The notes under the pieces are model-generated. The model did no database searches. It was not told where the DNA came from and was given only the letters and a program-made list of their open reading frames with translations. This document shows, piece after piece, positions 8,554-15,999 of a stretch of 49,401 bases of DNA. The position numbers and the translations under genes are program-made. How positions within the stretch are numbered: position 1 is the first letter of the stretch; every line of letters begins with the position of its first letter. Where the stretch lies: NCBI GenBank assembly GCA_022794255.1, contig JAAWEL010000011.1:1-49401 (forward strand), in the 5' to 3' direction. The stretch comes from Lachnospiraceae bacterium (GTDB taxonomy: Bacteria; Bacillota; Clostridia; Lachnospirales; Lachnospiraceae).

Positions 8554-8582
8554 ATGACAGAAAACAAGGCGAGGTGTATAAT
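8554..8582 (+). promoter_or_regulatory. Sigma-A promoter of the HAD-MATE pair
   Basis: ATGACA (8554-8559), a 17-nt spacer, and a perfect TATAAT (8577-8582). The leader to the ATG at 8686 is about 95 nt. No other gene is seen in the 8412-8685 gap, although a 14-codon frame starts at 8581 (see rejected items). Confidence 0.65.
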
Positions 8583-8685
8583 GGAAGAACGGCTGGAAAA
8601 ACGGAATGCAGGTAGTCAAATGTGAGTAGAAGAACCGGCTCGGGTAATCAATTATTCGGAGAACAGACGATTGGGAGGATATGTC

Positions 8686-9294
8686 ATGATAAAAAATATT
8701 GTGTTTGATATGGGGAAGGTGTTGGTGGGGTATGATGCCATGCGAGTGTGTGAACACTATATTGAAGATGAGCATGACAGAAAGCGGGTCCATACAGCTG
8801 TGTTTGTATCGCCGGAATGGGTGATGATGGATATGGGGCTTTTGACGGACAATCAAGCACTTTTGTCTATTTGTAAAAGGCTTCCGGAGCGTTTGCATGA
8901 TGTGGCGGCTCTATGCTTGAGAGACTGGCACAAATATTGTATGTGGACCTATACAGAAATGGAGCCGGTAATTCGTAAGCTGAAGGAAAAGGGTTTTGGT
9001 ATCTATTTGTGTTCCAATGCAGCGATCCGTCTTTTGGATTGTTACAAGGAAGTGATTCCGGCAGTGGATTGTTTTGACGGACTTTTGTTTTCCGCAGAAG
9101 TGAAATGTATGAAGCCGCAGAGGGAGATGTATCAGCATCTTTTTAACCGCTTTCATATAAAGCCGGAGGAGTGTTTTTTTATTGATGATATGCCGGCAAA
9201 TATTGACGGGGCATGTGCTTGCGGTATGAACGGATATTGCTTTGCGGATGGAGACATGCAAAGGCTGTGGAAGGTGTTAGAGAGGATGGAGTAA
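8686..9294 (+). CDS. HAD-superfamily phosphatase, YihX-like
   Basis: This 202-residue protein has the HAD motifs. Motif I is VFDMGKVLVGYD, with nucleophile Asp and Gly in the second position, as in the FDLGNV-type YihX/glucose-1-phosphatase subgroup. Motif II is around LCSNA. Motif III is the Lys in KCMKPQREMYQ. Motif IV is FFIDDMPANIDGA. These are cytoplasmic Mg-dependent phosphatases acting on small sugar phosphates or nucleotides. I prefer ATG 8686 because GGGAGG (8673-8678) is 7 nt upstream; a TTG at 8671 is also in frame. Its stop TAA overlaps the next gene's ATG by one base, so the two genes are translationally coupled. Substrate not predictable. Confidence 0.88.
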   Translation: MIKNIVFDMGKVLVGYDAMRVCEHYIEDEHDRKRVHTAVFVSPEWVMMDMGLLTDNQALLSICKRLPERLHDVAALCLRDWHKYCMWTYTEMEPVIRKLKEKGFGIYLCSNAAIRLLDCYKEVIPAVDCFDGLLFSAEVKCMKPQREMYQHLFNRFHIKPEECFFIDDMPANIDGACACGMNGYCFADGDMQRLWKVLERME

Positions 9295-10661
9295 TGGTGG
9301 CAGGAGCAAAGAGATTTGTTGCTGAGAACAGGACTTACATTCGGGAAGCTTTTCAGATGGCCTGGCCGGCTGTCTTGGAGTCATTTTTTGTGGCGTTTGC
9401 CGGGATGGTGGATTCACTGATGGTAAGTACGATTGGGGCTTACGCAGTGGCAGCAGTGGGACTGACTACTCAGCCTAAGTTCATAGCCCTAGCCATGTTT
9501 CTTGCTATGAATGTGGCGGTTTCGGCAATCGTTGCCAGAAGAAAAGGGCAGAATGACCAATATGGAGCTAATCAGACGCTTTTGCTGGCTTTGGTCCTGG
9601 TGGTTGTGGCAGGGGCACTGATTAGTGCCGCAGGAGTATGCTTTGCGGATCCATTGATCCATTTGTGTGGTTCCGCCAAAGACACCCATGAAAGTGCTGT
9701 GCTTTATTTTAGGATTATTGTCGGTGGGATGTTGTTCAATATTATCTCATTGGTGATTAATGCCGCCCAGCGGGGAGCCGGACGCACACGAATTGCCATG
9801 AAGACAAATGTGACTGCAAATCTTGTGAATATGGCGGGGAATTATCTTTTGATTGGCGGAAATTTTGGTTTTCCGGCCATGGGGATTAAAGGGGCAGCCC
9901 TGGCAACTGTATTTGGCACGGTGGTAGCATGCGGCATGAGTATTGCTTCCATTCTTCCTAAAAGCAGTTTTGTCAGCATCCCGTATATATTTGAAAATAA
10001 GGTGAGGCCGGCATTGGATACCTTACAGACGATTGTGAGAATCGGAAGTAATATTTTTATAGAACAAATACTGATGAGAGTGGGTTTTATGTCTGTGGCT
10101 GTTATGGCTGCCAAGCTTGGGACTGAGGCATTTGCAGCTCATCAGGTAGGCATGAATGTAATGAGTTTGTCTTTTTCTTTTGGAGATGGTATGCAGGCAG
10201 CGGCAGTGGCTCTTATTGGACGCAGCCTGGGGGAGCAGAAGGCGGAGATGGCAAAGCTTTACGGAAAAATCTGTCAGCGCATGGGAAATGGGATTTCTGT
10301 GGTGTTGGCATTTGTTTATATTTTCGGGGGCGAGGGATTGTACCGGCTATATTTTGCGGAGGATCATATTGTGGCAATGGGTGTAGTGATTATGCGGCTG
10401 ATTGTGGGGATCGTAATGCTGCAGATTGCACAGGTGATATATATGGGATGCCTGCGGGGAGCAGGGGATGTGCTTTTCACTACATTGGCTTCCACGTTCA
10501 GCGTGACGATTATCCGTCCTTTGGCATCGTACCTTTTTTGCTATGCCATGGGGTTGGGGCTTAGCGGCATCTGGCTGGGCGTACTGGCGGATCAAATCAG
10601 CCGGTTTGTGCTGACGAATTGGAGATTTCGCTCCGGGGTATGGACTAAGGTACGGATATAG
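9294..10661 (+). CDS. MATE family efflux transporter (second copy)
   Basis: About 455 residues, twelve hydrophobic segments, MATE fold. Diagnostic stretches are AWPAVLESFFVAFAGMVDSL near the N-terminus, AAQRGAGRTRIAMKTNV in the middle and YMGCLRGAGDVLFTTLAS near the C-terminus; the RGAG motif occurs twice, as expected for the two halves. It is clearly diverged from the MATE protein at 6000 and looks closer to the NorM/YeeO-like branch. It starts inside the TAATG junction with the HAD gene (ATG 9294, with GAGG about 8 nt upstream); the open frame upstream of that is inside the HAD gene. Na+- or H+-driven export of an unknown compound is expected. Confidence 0.9.
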   Translation: MVAGAKRFVAENRTYIREAFQMAWPAVLESFFVAFAGMVDSLMVSTIGAYAVAAVGLTTQPKFIALAMFLAMNVAVSAIVARRKGQNDQYGANQTLLLALVLVVVAGALISAAGVCFADPLIHLCGSAKDTHESAVLYFRIIVGGMLFNIISLVINAAQRGAGRTRIAMKTNVTANLVNMAGNYLLIGGNFGFPAMGIKGAALATVFGTVVACGMSIASILPKSSFVSIPYIFENKVRPALDTLQTIVRIGSNIFIEQILMRVGFMSVAVMAAKLGTEAFAAHQVGMNVMSLSFSFGDGMQAAAVALIGRSLGEQKAEMAKLYGKICQRMGNGISVVLAFVYIFGGEGLYRLYFAEDHIVAMGVVIMRLIVGIVMLQIAQVIYMGCLRGAGDVLFTTLASTFSVTIIRPLASYLFCYAMGLGLSGIWLGVLADQISRFVLTNWRFRSGVWTKVRI

Positions 10662-10760
10662 CATTACCCGGAAAGAAAAACATCGTGGGAGAGTGCCGTC
10701 CGGAGAGAGACGTGTGGCGAGAGTTACCGAAAAAACAGAGATTAAGAAAGGATAAGAGCA

Positions 10761-12089
10761 ATGGATTGGGAAAAGATTGTATTTGAGAAAGTCAACCGGG
10801 AGCTTCTGGATTTTCTGGACAAAAGTCCTACCAGCTTTCATGCGGTGGCAAATATGGGAGCAATGTTGGAAAATGCCGGATATGAACATCTCCTGGAGGG
10901 GAGACCTTGGCAGTTAAAAAGCGGACAGGGATATTATGTTACAAGAAACAACTCAGCGTTGATCGCATTCCGTATTCCCAAACCGGATTTTATGGGATTT
11001 CAGATCATGGCAAGCCACAGCGATTCTCCGGCGCTGAAGATCAAAGACAATGCAGAGATTCAGGTTGAGAAAAAATATGTAAAGTTGAATGTGGAGAAAT
11101 ATGGAGGGTTGCTGTGTTCACCCTGGCTGGACCGGCCCTTGTCTGTGGCAGGCCGCGTGGTGGTGCGCACGATGAAGGGCGTGGAAGAAAGGCTCGTCCA
11201 TGTAGACCGGGACTTGCTGGTTATTCCCAACTTGGCGATTCATTTAAACCGTAAGGTCAATGAGGGATATGAATTTAATGCCCAGAGGGATTTGCTGCCC
11301 TTGTTTGGGGATGGAGAGGCAGCTAATGGATTCAGAAGCCTGATTGCAGGAGAAGCAGGTGTGGAAGAAAAGGATCTTCTGGACATGGATCTGTTTTTGT
11401 ATAACAGGATGAAAGGGACCGTGCTGGGGCTTAACGGGGAATTTATCGCTGCGCCTCATTTGGACGATCTCCAGTGTGCATTTGCATCCCTGAAAGGATT
11501 CCTTGATGCGAAGCCAGTAAAAAGTGCGGCCGTTTTCTGTGTTCTGGATAACGAGGAAGTGGGGAGCGGTACAAAACAGGGGGCGGATTCTACATTTCTG
11601 AGAGATGTGCTACATCGGATCAACGGGGCTTTGGGGCGTACCCAGGAGGAGTATCTGATGGCACTAACATCCAGCTTTATGGTGTCTGCGGACAATGCCC
11701 ACAGCATCCATCCCAATCAGCCGGACAAGGGGGACCCAACCAATCGTCCTTTTATGAATGATGGAATTGTTATTAAATACAGTGCAAACCAGAAATATAC
11801 TACAGATGCCGTTTCTGGTGCATTGTTTAAGTCTATCTGTGAGAGGGCGAAAGTTCCCTATCAGGTGTTTTTCAACCGCTCAGACATGCTGGGAGGTTCT
11901 ACTCTGGGAAATATCTCTAATTCTCAGGTGGCTTTAAATACAGTGGATATTGGTCTGCCGCAGCTGGCCATGCACTCCTGCTATGAGACTGCAGGGAGCA
12001 AAGATACCCTCTACCTGGCAGAGGCGGCAAAGGTGTTTTATTCCTCGGCTGTGTATGGGGAGGGAGATGGAACTTACCAGATACTCTAA
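10761..12089 (+). CDS. apeB: M18 family metallo-aminopeptidase (ApeB/DAP-like)
   Basis: This 442-residue protein has the motifs of peptidase family M18 (aspartyl aminopeptidase type). A first zinc-binding stretch ASHSDSPALKIK lies near residue 84. DNEEVGSGTKQGADS holds the catalytic Glu pair near residue 265. NAHSIHPNQPDKGDP lies near 312, and the final zinc His is in PQLAMHSCYE near 408. It is a cytoplasmic dodecameric enzyme that removes N-terminal residues, with acidic ones preferred in most members. Length matches the family. The ATG follows AAAGGAT at suitable spacing. The 99-nt gap before it shows no clear promoter, so it may be read from upstream. Confidence 0.93.
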   Translation: MDWEKIVFEKVNRELLDFLDKSPTSFHAVANMGAMLENAGYEHLLEGRPWQLKSGQGYYVTRNNSALIAFRIPKPDFMGFQIMASHSDSPALKIKDNAEIQVEKKYVKLNVEKYGGLLCSPWLDRPLSVAGRVVVRTMKGVEERLVHVDRDLLVIPNLAIHLNRKVNEGYEFNAQRDLLPLFGDGEAANGFRSLIAGEAGVEEKDLLDMDLFLYNRMKGTVLGLNGEFIAAPHLDDLQCAFASLKGFLDAKPVKSAAVFCVLDNEEVGSGTKQGADSTFLRDVLHRINGALGRTQEEYLMALTSSFMVSADNAHSIHPNQPDKGDPTNRPFMNDGIVIKYSANQKYTTDAVSGALFKSICERAKVPYQVFFNRSDMLGGSTLGNISNSQVALNTVDIGLPQLAMHSCYETAGSKDTLYLAEAAKVFYSSAVYGEGDGTYQIL

Positions 12090-12096
12090 AAATGGC

Positions 12097-12125
12097 TTTT
12101 CTTTTGGAATATCCTGGTATATAAT
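12097..12125 (+). promoter_or_regulatory. Possible promoter of gltX
   Basis: A perfect TATAAT (12120-12125) lies 54 nt before the gltX start and overlaps a TGGTATATA extended -10. The -35 region (TTTTCT, 12097-12102) is poor, so the call is tentative. Confidence 0.4.
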
Positions 12126-12178
12126 CGGGAGAGAACGGATGTTTTAAAATTTCAGAAGTTAAAAGGAGATTTGAGAAT

Positions 12179-13630
12179 ATGACAAGGATCAGGACCAGAT
12201 ATGCGCCCAGCCCCACCGGGCGGATGCATGTGGGAAATTTGAGGACAGCATTATATGCCTATCTGATTGCCAAGCATGATGGCGGTGATTTTTTATTGAG
12301 AATTGAGGACACAGATCAGGAGCGCTTTGTGGAGGGAGCCACGGAGATTATCTATCGGACGCTTGAGAAAACAGGACTGGTTCATGATGAGGGGCCGGAT
12401 AAGGACGGCGGGGTAGGCCCTTATGTGCAGAGTGAGCGCCAGGCGTCAGGGATTTATCTGGAATATGCCAAAAAGCTTGTTGAGAAGGGGGAGGCATATT
12501 ACTGTTTCTGCACCCAGGAAAGGCTGGATTCTCTGAAAACTACGGTGAATGGTGAGGAGATTATGGCCTATGACAAGCATTGCCTTCATTTGTCTAAAGA
12601 GGAGATAGAGGCGAATCTGGCAGCAGGCATGCCTTATGTGATCCGGCAGAATAATCCGAGGGAGGGAAACACCACTTTCCATGATGATATTTATGGAGAC
12701 ATTACGGTGGATAATTCGGAGCTGGATGATATGGTATTGATTAAGTCAGATGGCTACCCCACCTACAATTTTGCTAATGTGGTGGATGATCATCTCATGG
12801 GAATCACCCACGTGGTGCGGGGGAATGAGTATCTTTCCTCATCGCCCAAATATAACCGGCTGTATGCTGCCTTTGGATGGGAGGTTCCAGTATATGTCCA
12901 TTGTCCTCTGATCACCAATGAGGAGCATAAAAAACTGAGCAAACGCAGCGGACATGCTTCCTATGAAGATTTGATTGATCAGGGATTTGTGTCAGAGGCA
13001 GTGGTCAATTATGTGGCTTTGCTAGGGTGGTCACCGGTGGAAAACCGGGAGATATACTCTCTTGAGGAGCTGGTGCAGGTGTTTGATTACCACAATCTGA
13101 GTAAGTCACCAGCTGTGTTTGATGTGACTAAGCTGAAATGGATGAATGGGGAGTATTTAAAGGCCATGGACTTTGAAAAATTCTATGAGATGGCTGAGCC
13201 TTACATCCGTCAGGTGATTAAAAAGGAACTGGATTTGAAAAAGATTGCGGCCATGGTGAAAACCAGAATCGAGATATTTCCGGATATTGAAGGACACATA
13301 GACTTCTTTGAGGAGATGCCGGAATATGACGTGGCCATGTATACGCATAAAAAGATGAAATCCACAGTGGAGACATCCTTGCAGGTATTGACGGATGTGT
13401 TGCCTCTTTTAGAGGAACAGGAGGATTTCTCTAATGATGCCCTCTATGATATTCTCTCCAAGTATGTGGAAGAAAAGGGAGTTAAGACAGGATTTGTCAT
13501 GTGGCCTGTCCGCACGGCTGTTTCTGGGAAACAGATGACACCGGCTGGCGCCACGGAGATCATGGAGGTTTTGGGAAAAGAAGAGTCCCTGGCCCGGATC
13601 AGAAAAGGGATTGGGAAACTGAGAGGATAA
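12179..13630 (+). CDS. gltX: Glutamyl-tRNA synthetase
   Basis: A 483-residue class I aminoacyl-tRNA synthetase that charges tRNA-Glu with glutamate in the cytoplasm. The HIGH-equivalent signature is [20 protein letters not shown] at residues 9-28. The KMSKS-equivalent is KKLSKRSGH near residue 246. [10 protein letters not shown] is the usual GlxRS segment, and the C-terminal third fits the anticodon-binding helical domain. Length is typical for bacterial GltX. AAGGAG precedes the ATG. In Clostridia this enzyme is often non-discriminating and also charges tRNA-Gln for GatCAB; the sequence alone does not settle that here. It has no functional link to its neighbours. Confidence 0.96.
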   Translation: MTRIRTRYAPSPTGRMHVGNLRTALYAYLIAKHDGGDFLLRIEDTDQERFVEGATEIIYRTLEKTGLVHDEGPDKDGGVGPYVQSERQASGIYLEYAKKLVEKGEAYYCFCTQERLDSLKTTVNGEEIMAYDKHCLHLSKEEIEANLAAGMPYVIRQNNPREGNTTFHDDIYGDITVDNSELDDMVLIKSDGYPTYNFANVVDDHLMGITHVVRGNEYLSSSPKYNRLYAAFGWEVPVYVHCPLITNEEHKKLSKRSGHASYEDLIDQGFVSEAVVNYVALLGWSPVENREIYSLEELVQVFDYHNLSKSPAVFDVTKLKWMNGEYLKAMDFEKFYEMAEPYIRQVIKKELDLKKIAAMVKTRIEIFPDIEGHIDFFEEMPEYDVAMYTHKKMKSTVETSLQVLTDVLPLLEEQEDFSNDALYDILSKYVEEKGVKTGFVMWPVRTAVSGKQMTPAGATEIMEVLGKEESLARIRKGIGKLRG

Positions 13631-13657
13631 ATGCGGAGATTAGAGCTGTTCAAACAG

Positions 13658-13698
13658 AGGCTGGCATCCTGGAATCAGGTGTGACAGCCTTCTGCTGC
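13658..13698 (+). terminator. Probable terminator after gltX
   Basis: AGGCTG (13658-13663) pairs with CAGCCT (13685-13690), with an inner CCTG/CAGG pairing. A short T run follows (ATTTTT near 13700). It lies between the convergent ends of gltX and the LacI-family gene. Confidence 0.55.
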
Positions 13699-13739
13699 AT
13701 TTTTGGTGATTTATGAGGCGTATTGCAGATGGGGACAGG

Positions 13740-14765
13740 TTATAGCTGGAGCCTGCGGCAGCTGTCCCGCTCAATCAGATAGTGGGGCACAATGATTTTA
13801 GTGGCAAGAAGATTGGGGTTTTCAATGTGGTTGATCATCTGGGATGCCGCCTCGATCCCAAGTTGGCAGGAATTGATATCAATGGAGGTCAGCTGAGGGG
13901 ATGTGAGCCGGGCAAATAGGGAGTTGTTAAAGGAGATAATGGACAAATCCTCTGGGATGGACAGACCGATTCCAATGCAGGACCGCTCCAGTGCCACGGC
14001 CAGTATGTCATCACTGACCATGATGGCTGTAGGACGGTCCTCCTTTTGAAGCAGGCGATGGATCAGGATATCCCCATCTTTGGAGATAGAGGGAACCTCC
14101 ACGCAGTAGTCCTCCCGCAGAGGAATGTTATGGCGCAGCAGGGCAGCCTGATAACCGGTTTTGCGGTCAGAGGAAAACATCAGACTGCTGTCGCTGCCAA
14201 GATAGGCGATCTTGCGGTGCCCCAGCTGATACAGATATTCGGTGGCTTCCTGGCCGGCCAGCAGGTTGTCATTGTCAATATAGACCGTTTGATTGGCAAA
14301 CTGATATGCCTTTCCAATAAGAACGTAGGATAGTCCTTCATTGCAGAGGTAATCAATAACCGGATCCTGCTGTTTGGAATACAGAACAATAAAGCCATCT
14401 ACTTGTCCGCTGCGGATCATGGTGCGCATAGCCTGGAGTACTTCTTCCTCATCCTTGCCGGTGATAACCGTGTTGATATATTGCCGGTGATTGCAGTATT
14501 GGCTGATTCCCCGGATGGCTTCCAGATAAAATGGATTTTCGTAGGCATCCCGGGCAGAGGTGGGTAAAATGATGCCAATCGTCCGGGCGTTTTGGGAGGC
14601 AAGGTTGCTGGCCTGGAAATTGGGTTCATAGCCAAGTGCTGCCATGGCATGACGGACTTTTTCTTTTGTTTCTTCGCTGATAGATGGATTGTCTTTGCAG
14701 GTCCGGGAGACTGTGGAAGGGGATACGCCTGCCAGCGCTGCAACTTCTTTGATGGTGACGGCCAT
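13740..14765 (-). CDS. malR: LacI-family transcriptional regulator, probable maltose regulator MalR
   Basis: A 341-residue LacI/GalR repressor. The N-terminal helix-turn-helix and hinge helix are plain (TIKEVAALAGVSPSTVSR, residues 3-20, then the YEPNFQASNLAS hinge). A periplasmic-binding-protein-like effector domain follows (TIGIILPTSARDAYENPFY at 63, DGFIVLYS, IDNDNL, GHRKIAYLG). MAVTIKEVA at the start and CCTCC/GGAGG on the minus strand fix the start. It lies 1.2 kb before the PTS-mapP-malQ-alpha-glucosidase operon. A LacI-type operator stands 140 bp upstream of its own ATG and another at the PTS promoter. I infer that it represses the maltose genes and possibly itself; the effector is not readable from sequence. 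Confidence 0.88.
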   Translation of the reverse strand: MAVTIKEVAALAGVSPSTVSRTCKDNPSISEETKEKVRHAMAALGYEPNFQASNLASQNARTIGIILPTSARDAYENPFYLEAIRGISQYCNHRQYINTVITGKDEEEVLQAMRTMIRSGQVDGFIVLYSKQQDPVIDYLCNEGLSYVLIGKAYQFANQTVYIDNDNLLAGQEATEYLYQLGHRKIAYLGSDSSLMFSSDRKTGYQAALLRHNIPLREDYCVEVPSISKDGDILIHRLLQKEDRPTAIMVSDDILAVALERSCIGIGLSIPEDLSIISFNNSLFARLTSPQLTSIDINSCQLGIEAASQMINHIENPNLLATKIIVPHYLIERDSCRRLQL

Positions 14766-14870
14766 GGGAAAACCTCCTGAAAAATTGTGGTGTCTGCAGT
14801 AGGAAAAGGGCGGATCAGCCGGATAAAGCAGACACTTGCTGCTGGTTGGATCTTTTTGTTTATAGGTATT

Positions 14871-14899
14871 ATTTTAGTAGAAATGGGGAATGAAGTCAA
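14871..14899 (-). promoter_or_regulatory. Sigma-A promoter of the LacI-family gene
   Basis: On the minus strand, TTGACT (14894-14899), a 17-nt spacer, and TAAAAT (14871-14876). The LacI-type operator at 14908-14921 begins 8 nt upstream of the -35 box. Confidence 0.65.
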
Positions 14900-14907
14900 C
14901 GGGATTG

Positions 14908-14921
14908 TGCAAACGAATGCA
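14908..14921. promoter_or_regulatory. LacI-family operator between the regulator and the DUF554 gene
   Basis: TGCAAACGAATGCA is a near-palindrome with the central CG typical of LacI/GalR operators. It shares 11 of 14 positions with the site at 15929-15942. It sits in the divergent region, so it could serve the regulator (autoregulation) or the DUF554 gene at 14963. Confidence 0.6.
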
Positions 14922-14962
14922 TAAAGCAGGCAATAAAAGAAATAGAAAAGGAGACGGATAAA

Positions 14963-15691
14963 ATGCCTATAGGAATTCTTGTAAATGCATGTGCTATTTT
15001 TGTGGGGGGATTGGTTGGGATGAAGCTGGGGCCAAGGTTTAGCGAAAACTTTAAGATCAATCTGAACACTACCTTTGGCGCTTGTGCCATGGCTATGGGA
15101 ATCAGTTCCATTGTGCTGATGAAAAACCTGCCGGCAGTAATTTTAGCAGTGATTGCCGGGACGATTTTGGGCCTGGTTATACATTTGGGAGACCGGATTT
15201 CTGATGGGGCGATGCTGATGGAAAAAGGGATTGCCAGATTGACCAGGAACAGCGGGGAAAATCATGCAAAGGATTATCAAAGCGTACTGATTACCTGTAT
15301 TGTGCTTTTTTGTGCCAGCGGAAGTGGCATATATGGAAGTCTTGTATCCGGAATGACAGGAGATCACAGTATTCTTCTGGCAAAAACGGTTCTGGATCTG
15401 CCAACGGCTATGATTTTTTCCTGTACCTTGGGTATTACCACTGCATTTATTGCAGTGCCACAGTGTGTTGTTTTTTTGTCACTTTTTGGGTTGGCAGGAC
15501 TGATCATTCCTTTTTGCAGTGAGGCCATGATTGCTGATTTCAAGGCTTGTGGTGGAATTCTTCTCTTAGCAACCGGATTCCGCATGATAAAAGTAAAGGA
15601 ATTTCCGGTGGCAGAGATGATACCAGCCATGGTGCTGGTAATGCCGATCAGCTATCTTTGGACGGCCTATATTGTACCACTTTTGGGATAG
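14963..15691 (+). CDS. DUF554 family membrane protein (YdfK-like)
   Basis: A 242-residue protein with about seven hydrophobic helices and the features of the DUF554/YdfK family: opening MPIGILVNACAIFVGGLVGM, GAMLMEKGIARLTRN in the middle, FLSLFGLAGLIIPFCSEAMIADF, and a final PAMVLVMPISYLW. These are membrane proteins of unknown biochemical role that resemble small transporters. AAGGAG precedes the ATG. It is divergent from the LacI-type gene, with a shared operator between them, which could place it under the same control. A terminator follows before the PTS operon, so it is its own transcript. Confidence 0.85.
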   Translation: MPIGILVNACAIFVGGLVGMKLGPRFSENFKINLNTTFGACAMAMGISSIVLMKNLPAVILAVIAGTILGLVIHLGDRISDGAMLMEKGIARLTRNSGENHAKDYQSVLITCIVLFCASGSGIYGSLVSGMTGDHSILLAKTVLDLPTAMIFSCTLGITTAFIAVPQCVVFLSLFGLAGLIIPFCSEAMIADFKACGGILLLATGFRMIKVKEFPVAEMIPAMVLVMPISYLWTAYIVPLLG

Positions 15692-15742
15692 GAAGAAAGG
15701 GAGAAAACCATACAAAATAAAAAGCAATGATAATAGATGAAA

Positions 15743-15786
15743 ATGTTGTCAGGAAGCGTATAAAGCGCAGACTGGCGGCATTTTTT
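15743..15786 (+). terminator. Intrinsic terminator after the DUF554 gene
   Basis: A 10-bp stem with several G-U pairs (ATGTTGTCAG near 15743-15752 with CTGGCGGCAT at 15772-15781) and an inner GCG/CGC pair. Six T follow. Confidence 0.7.
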
Positions 15787-15896
15787 GATTTATTGGTTGC
15801 TTTCCTAAGATAATACTTTTGCATTGGCATAATGCACAATAATAGCTGGAAAAACTTGTGAAAAGTAGAGAAGTGGTAAGGAAATGAAAAATACAG

Positions 15897-15925
15897 TTGC
15901 ATTTTTTATGCAAACAGTATATATT
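15897..15925 (+). promoter_or_regulatory. Promoter of the maltose PTS operon
   Basis: TTGCAT (15897-15902), a 17-nt spacer, and TATATT (15920-15925). The operator at 15929-15942 covers the expected start site near 15932. Between the DUF554 terminator and this promoter (15787-15896) I see nothing further in the 308-base gap. Confidence 0.65.
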
Positions 15926-15928
15926 TAA

Positions 15929-15942
15929 TGCAAGCGATTGCG
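15929..15942. promoter_or_regulatory. LacI/MalR-type operator at the PTS start site
   Basis: TGCAAGCGATTGCG is a near-palindrome with central CG, directly downstream of the -10 box, an arrangement that gives repression. It also resembles the CcpA cre consensus (WTGNAARCGNWWNCA), so catabolite control is an alternative or additional reading. A half-site-like TGCAAAC occurs at about 15909, and an imperfect CGCA/TGCG pair lies at 15952-15964. Confidence 0.65.
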
Positions 15943-15999
15943 CTGATTAAACGCAAAGTGTGCGGTTGGTGTGATGAATAAATATTAGGAGGGAAAGCA

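Noticed and set aside
8581..8625. 14-codon frame MEERLEKRNAGSQM in the leader of the HAD gene
   Set aside because: Its ATG overlaps the -10 box of the predicted promoter, so it would lie at or before the transcript start; there is no other support.
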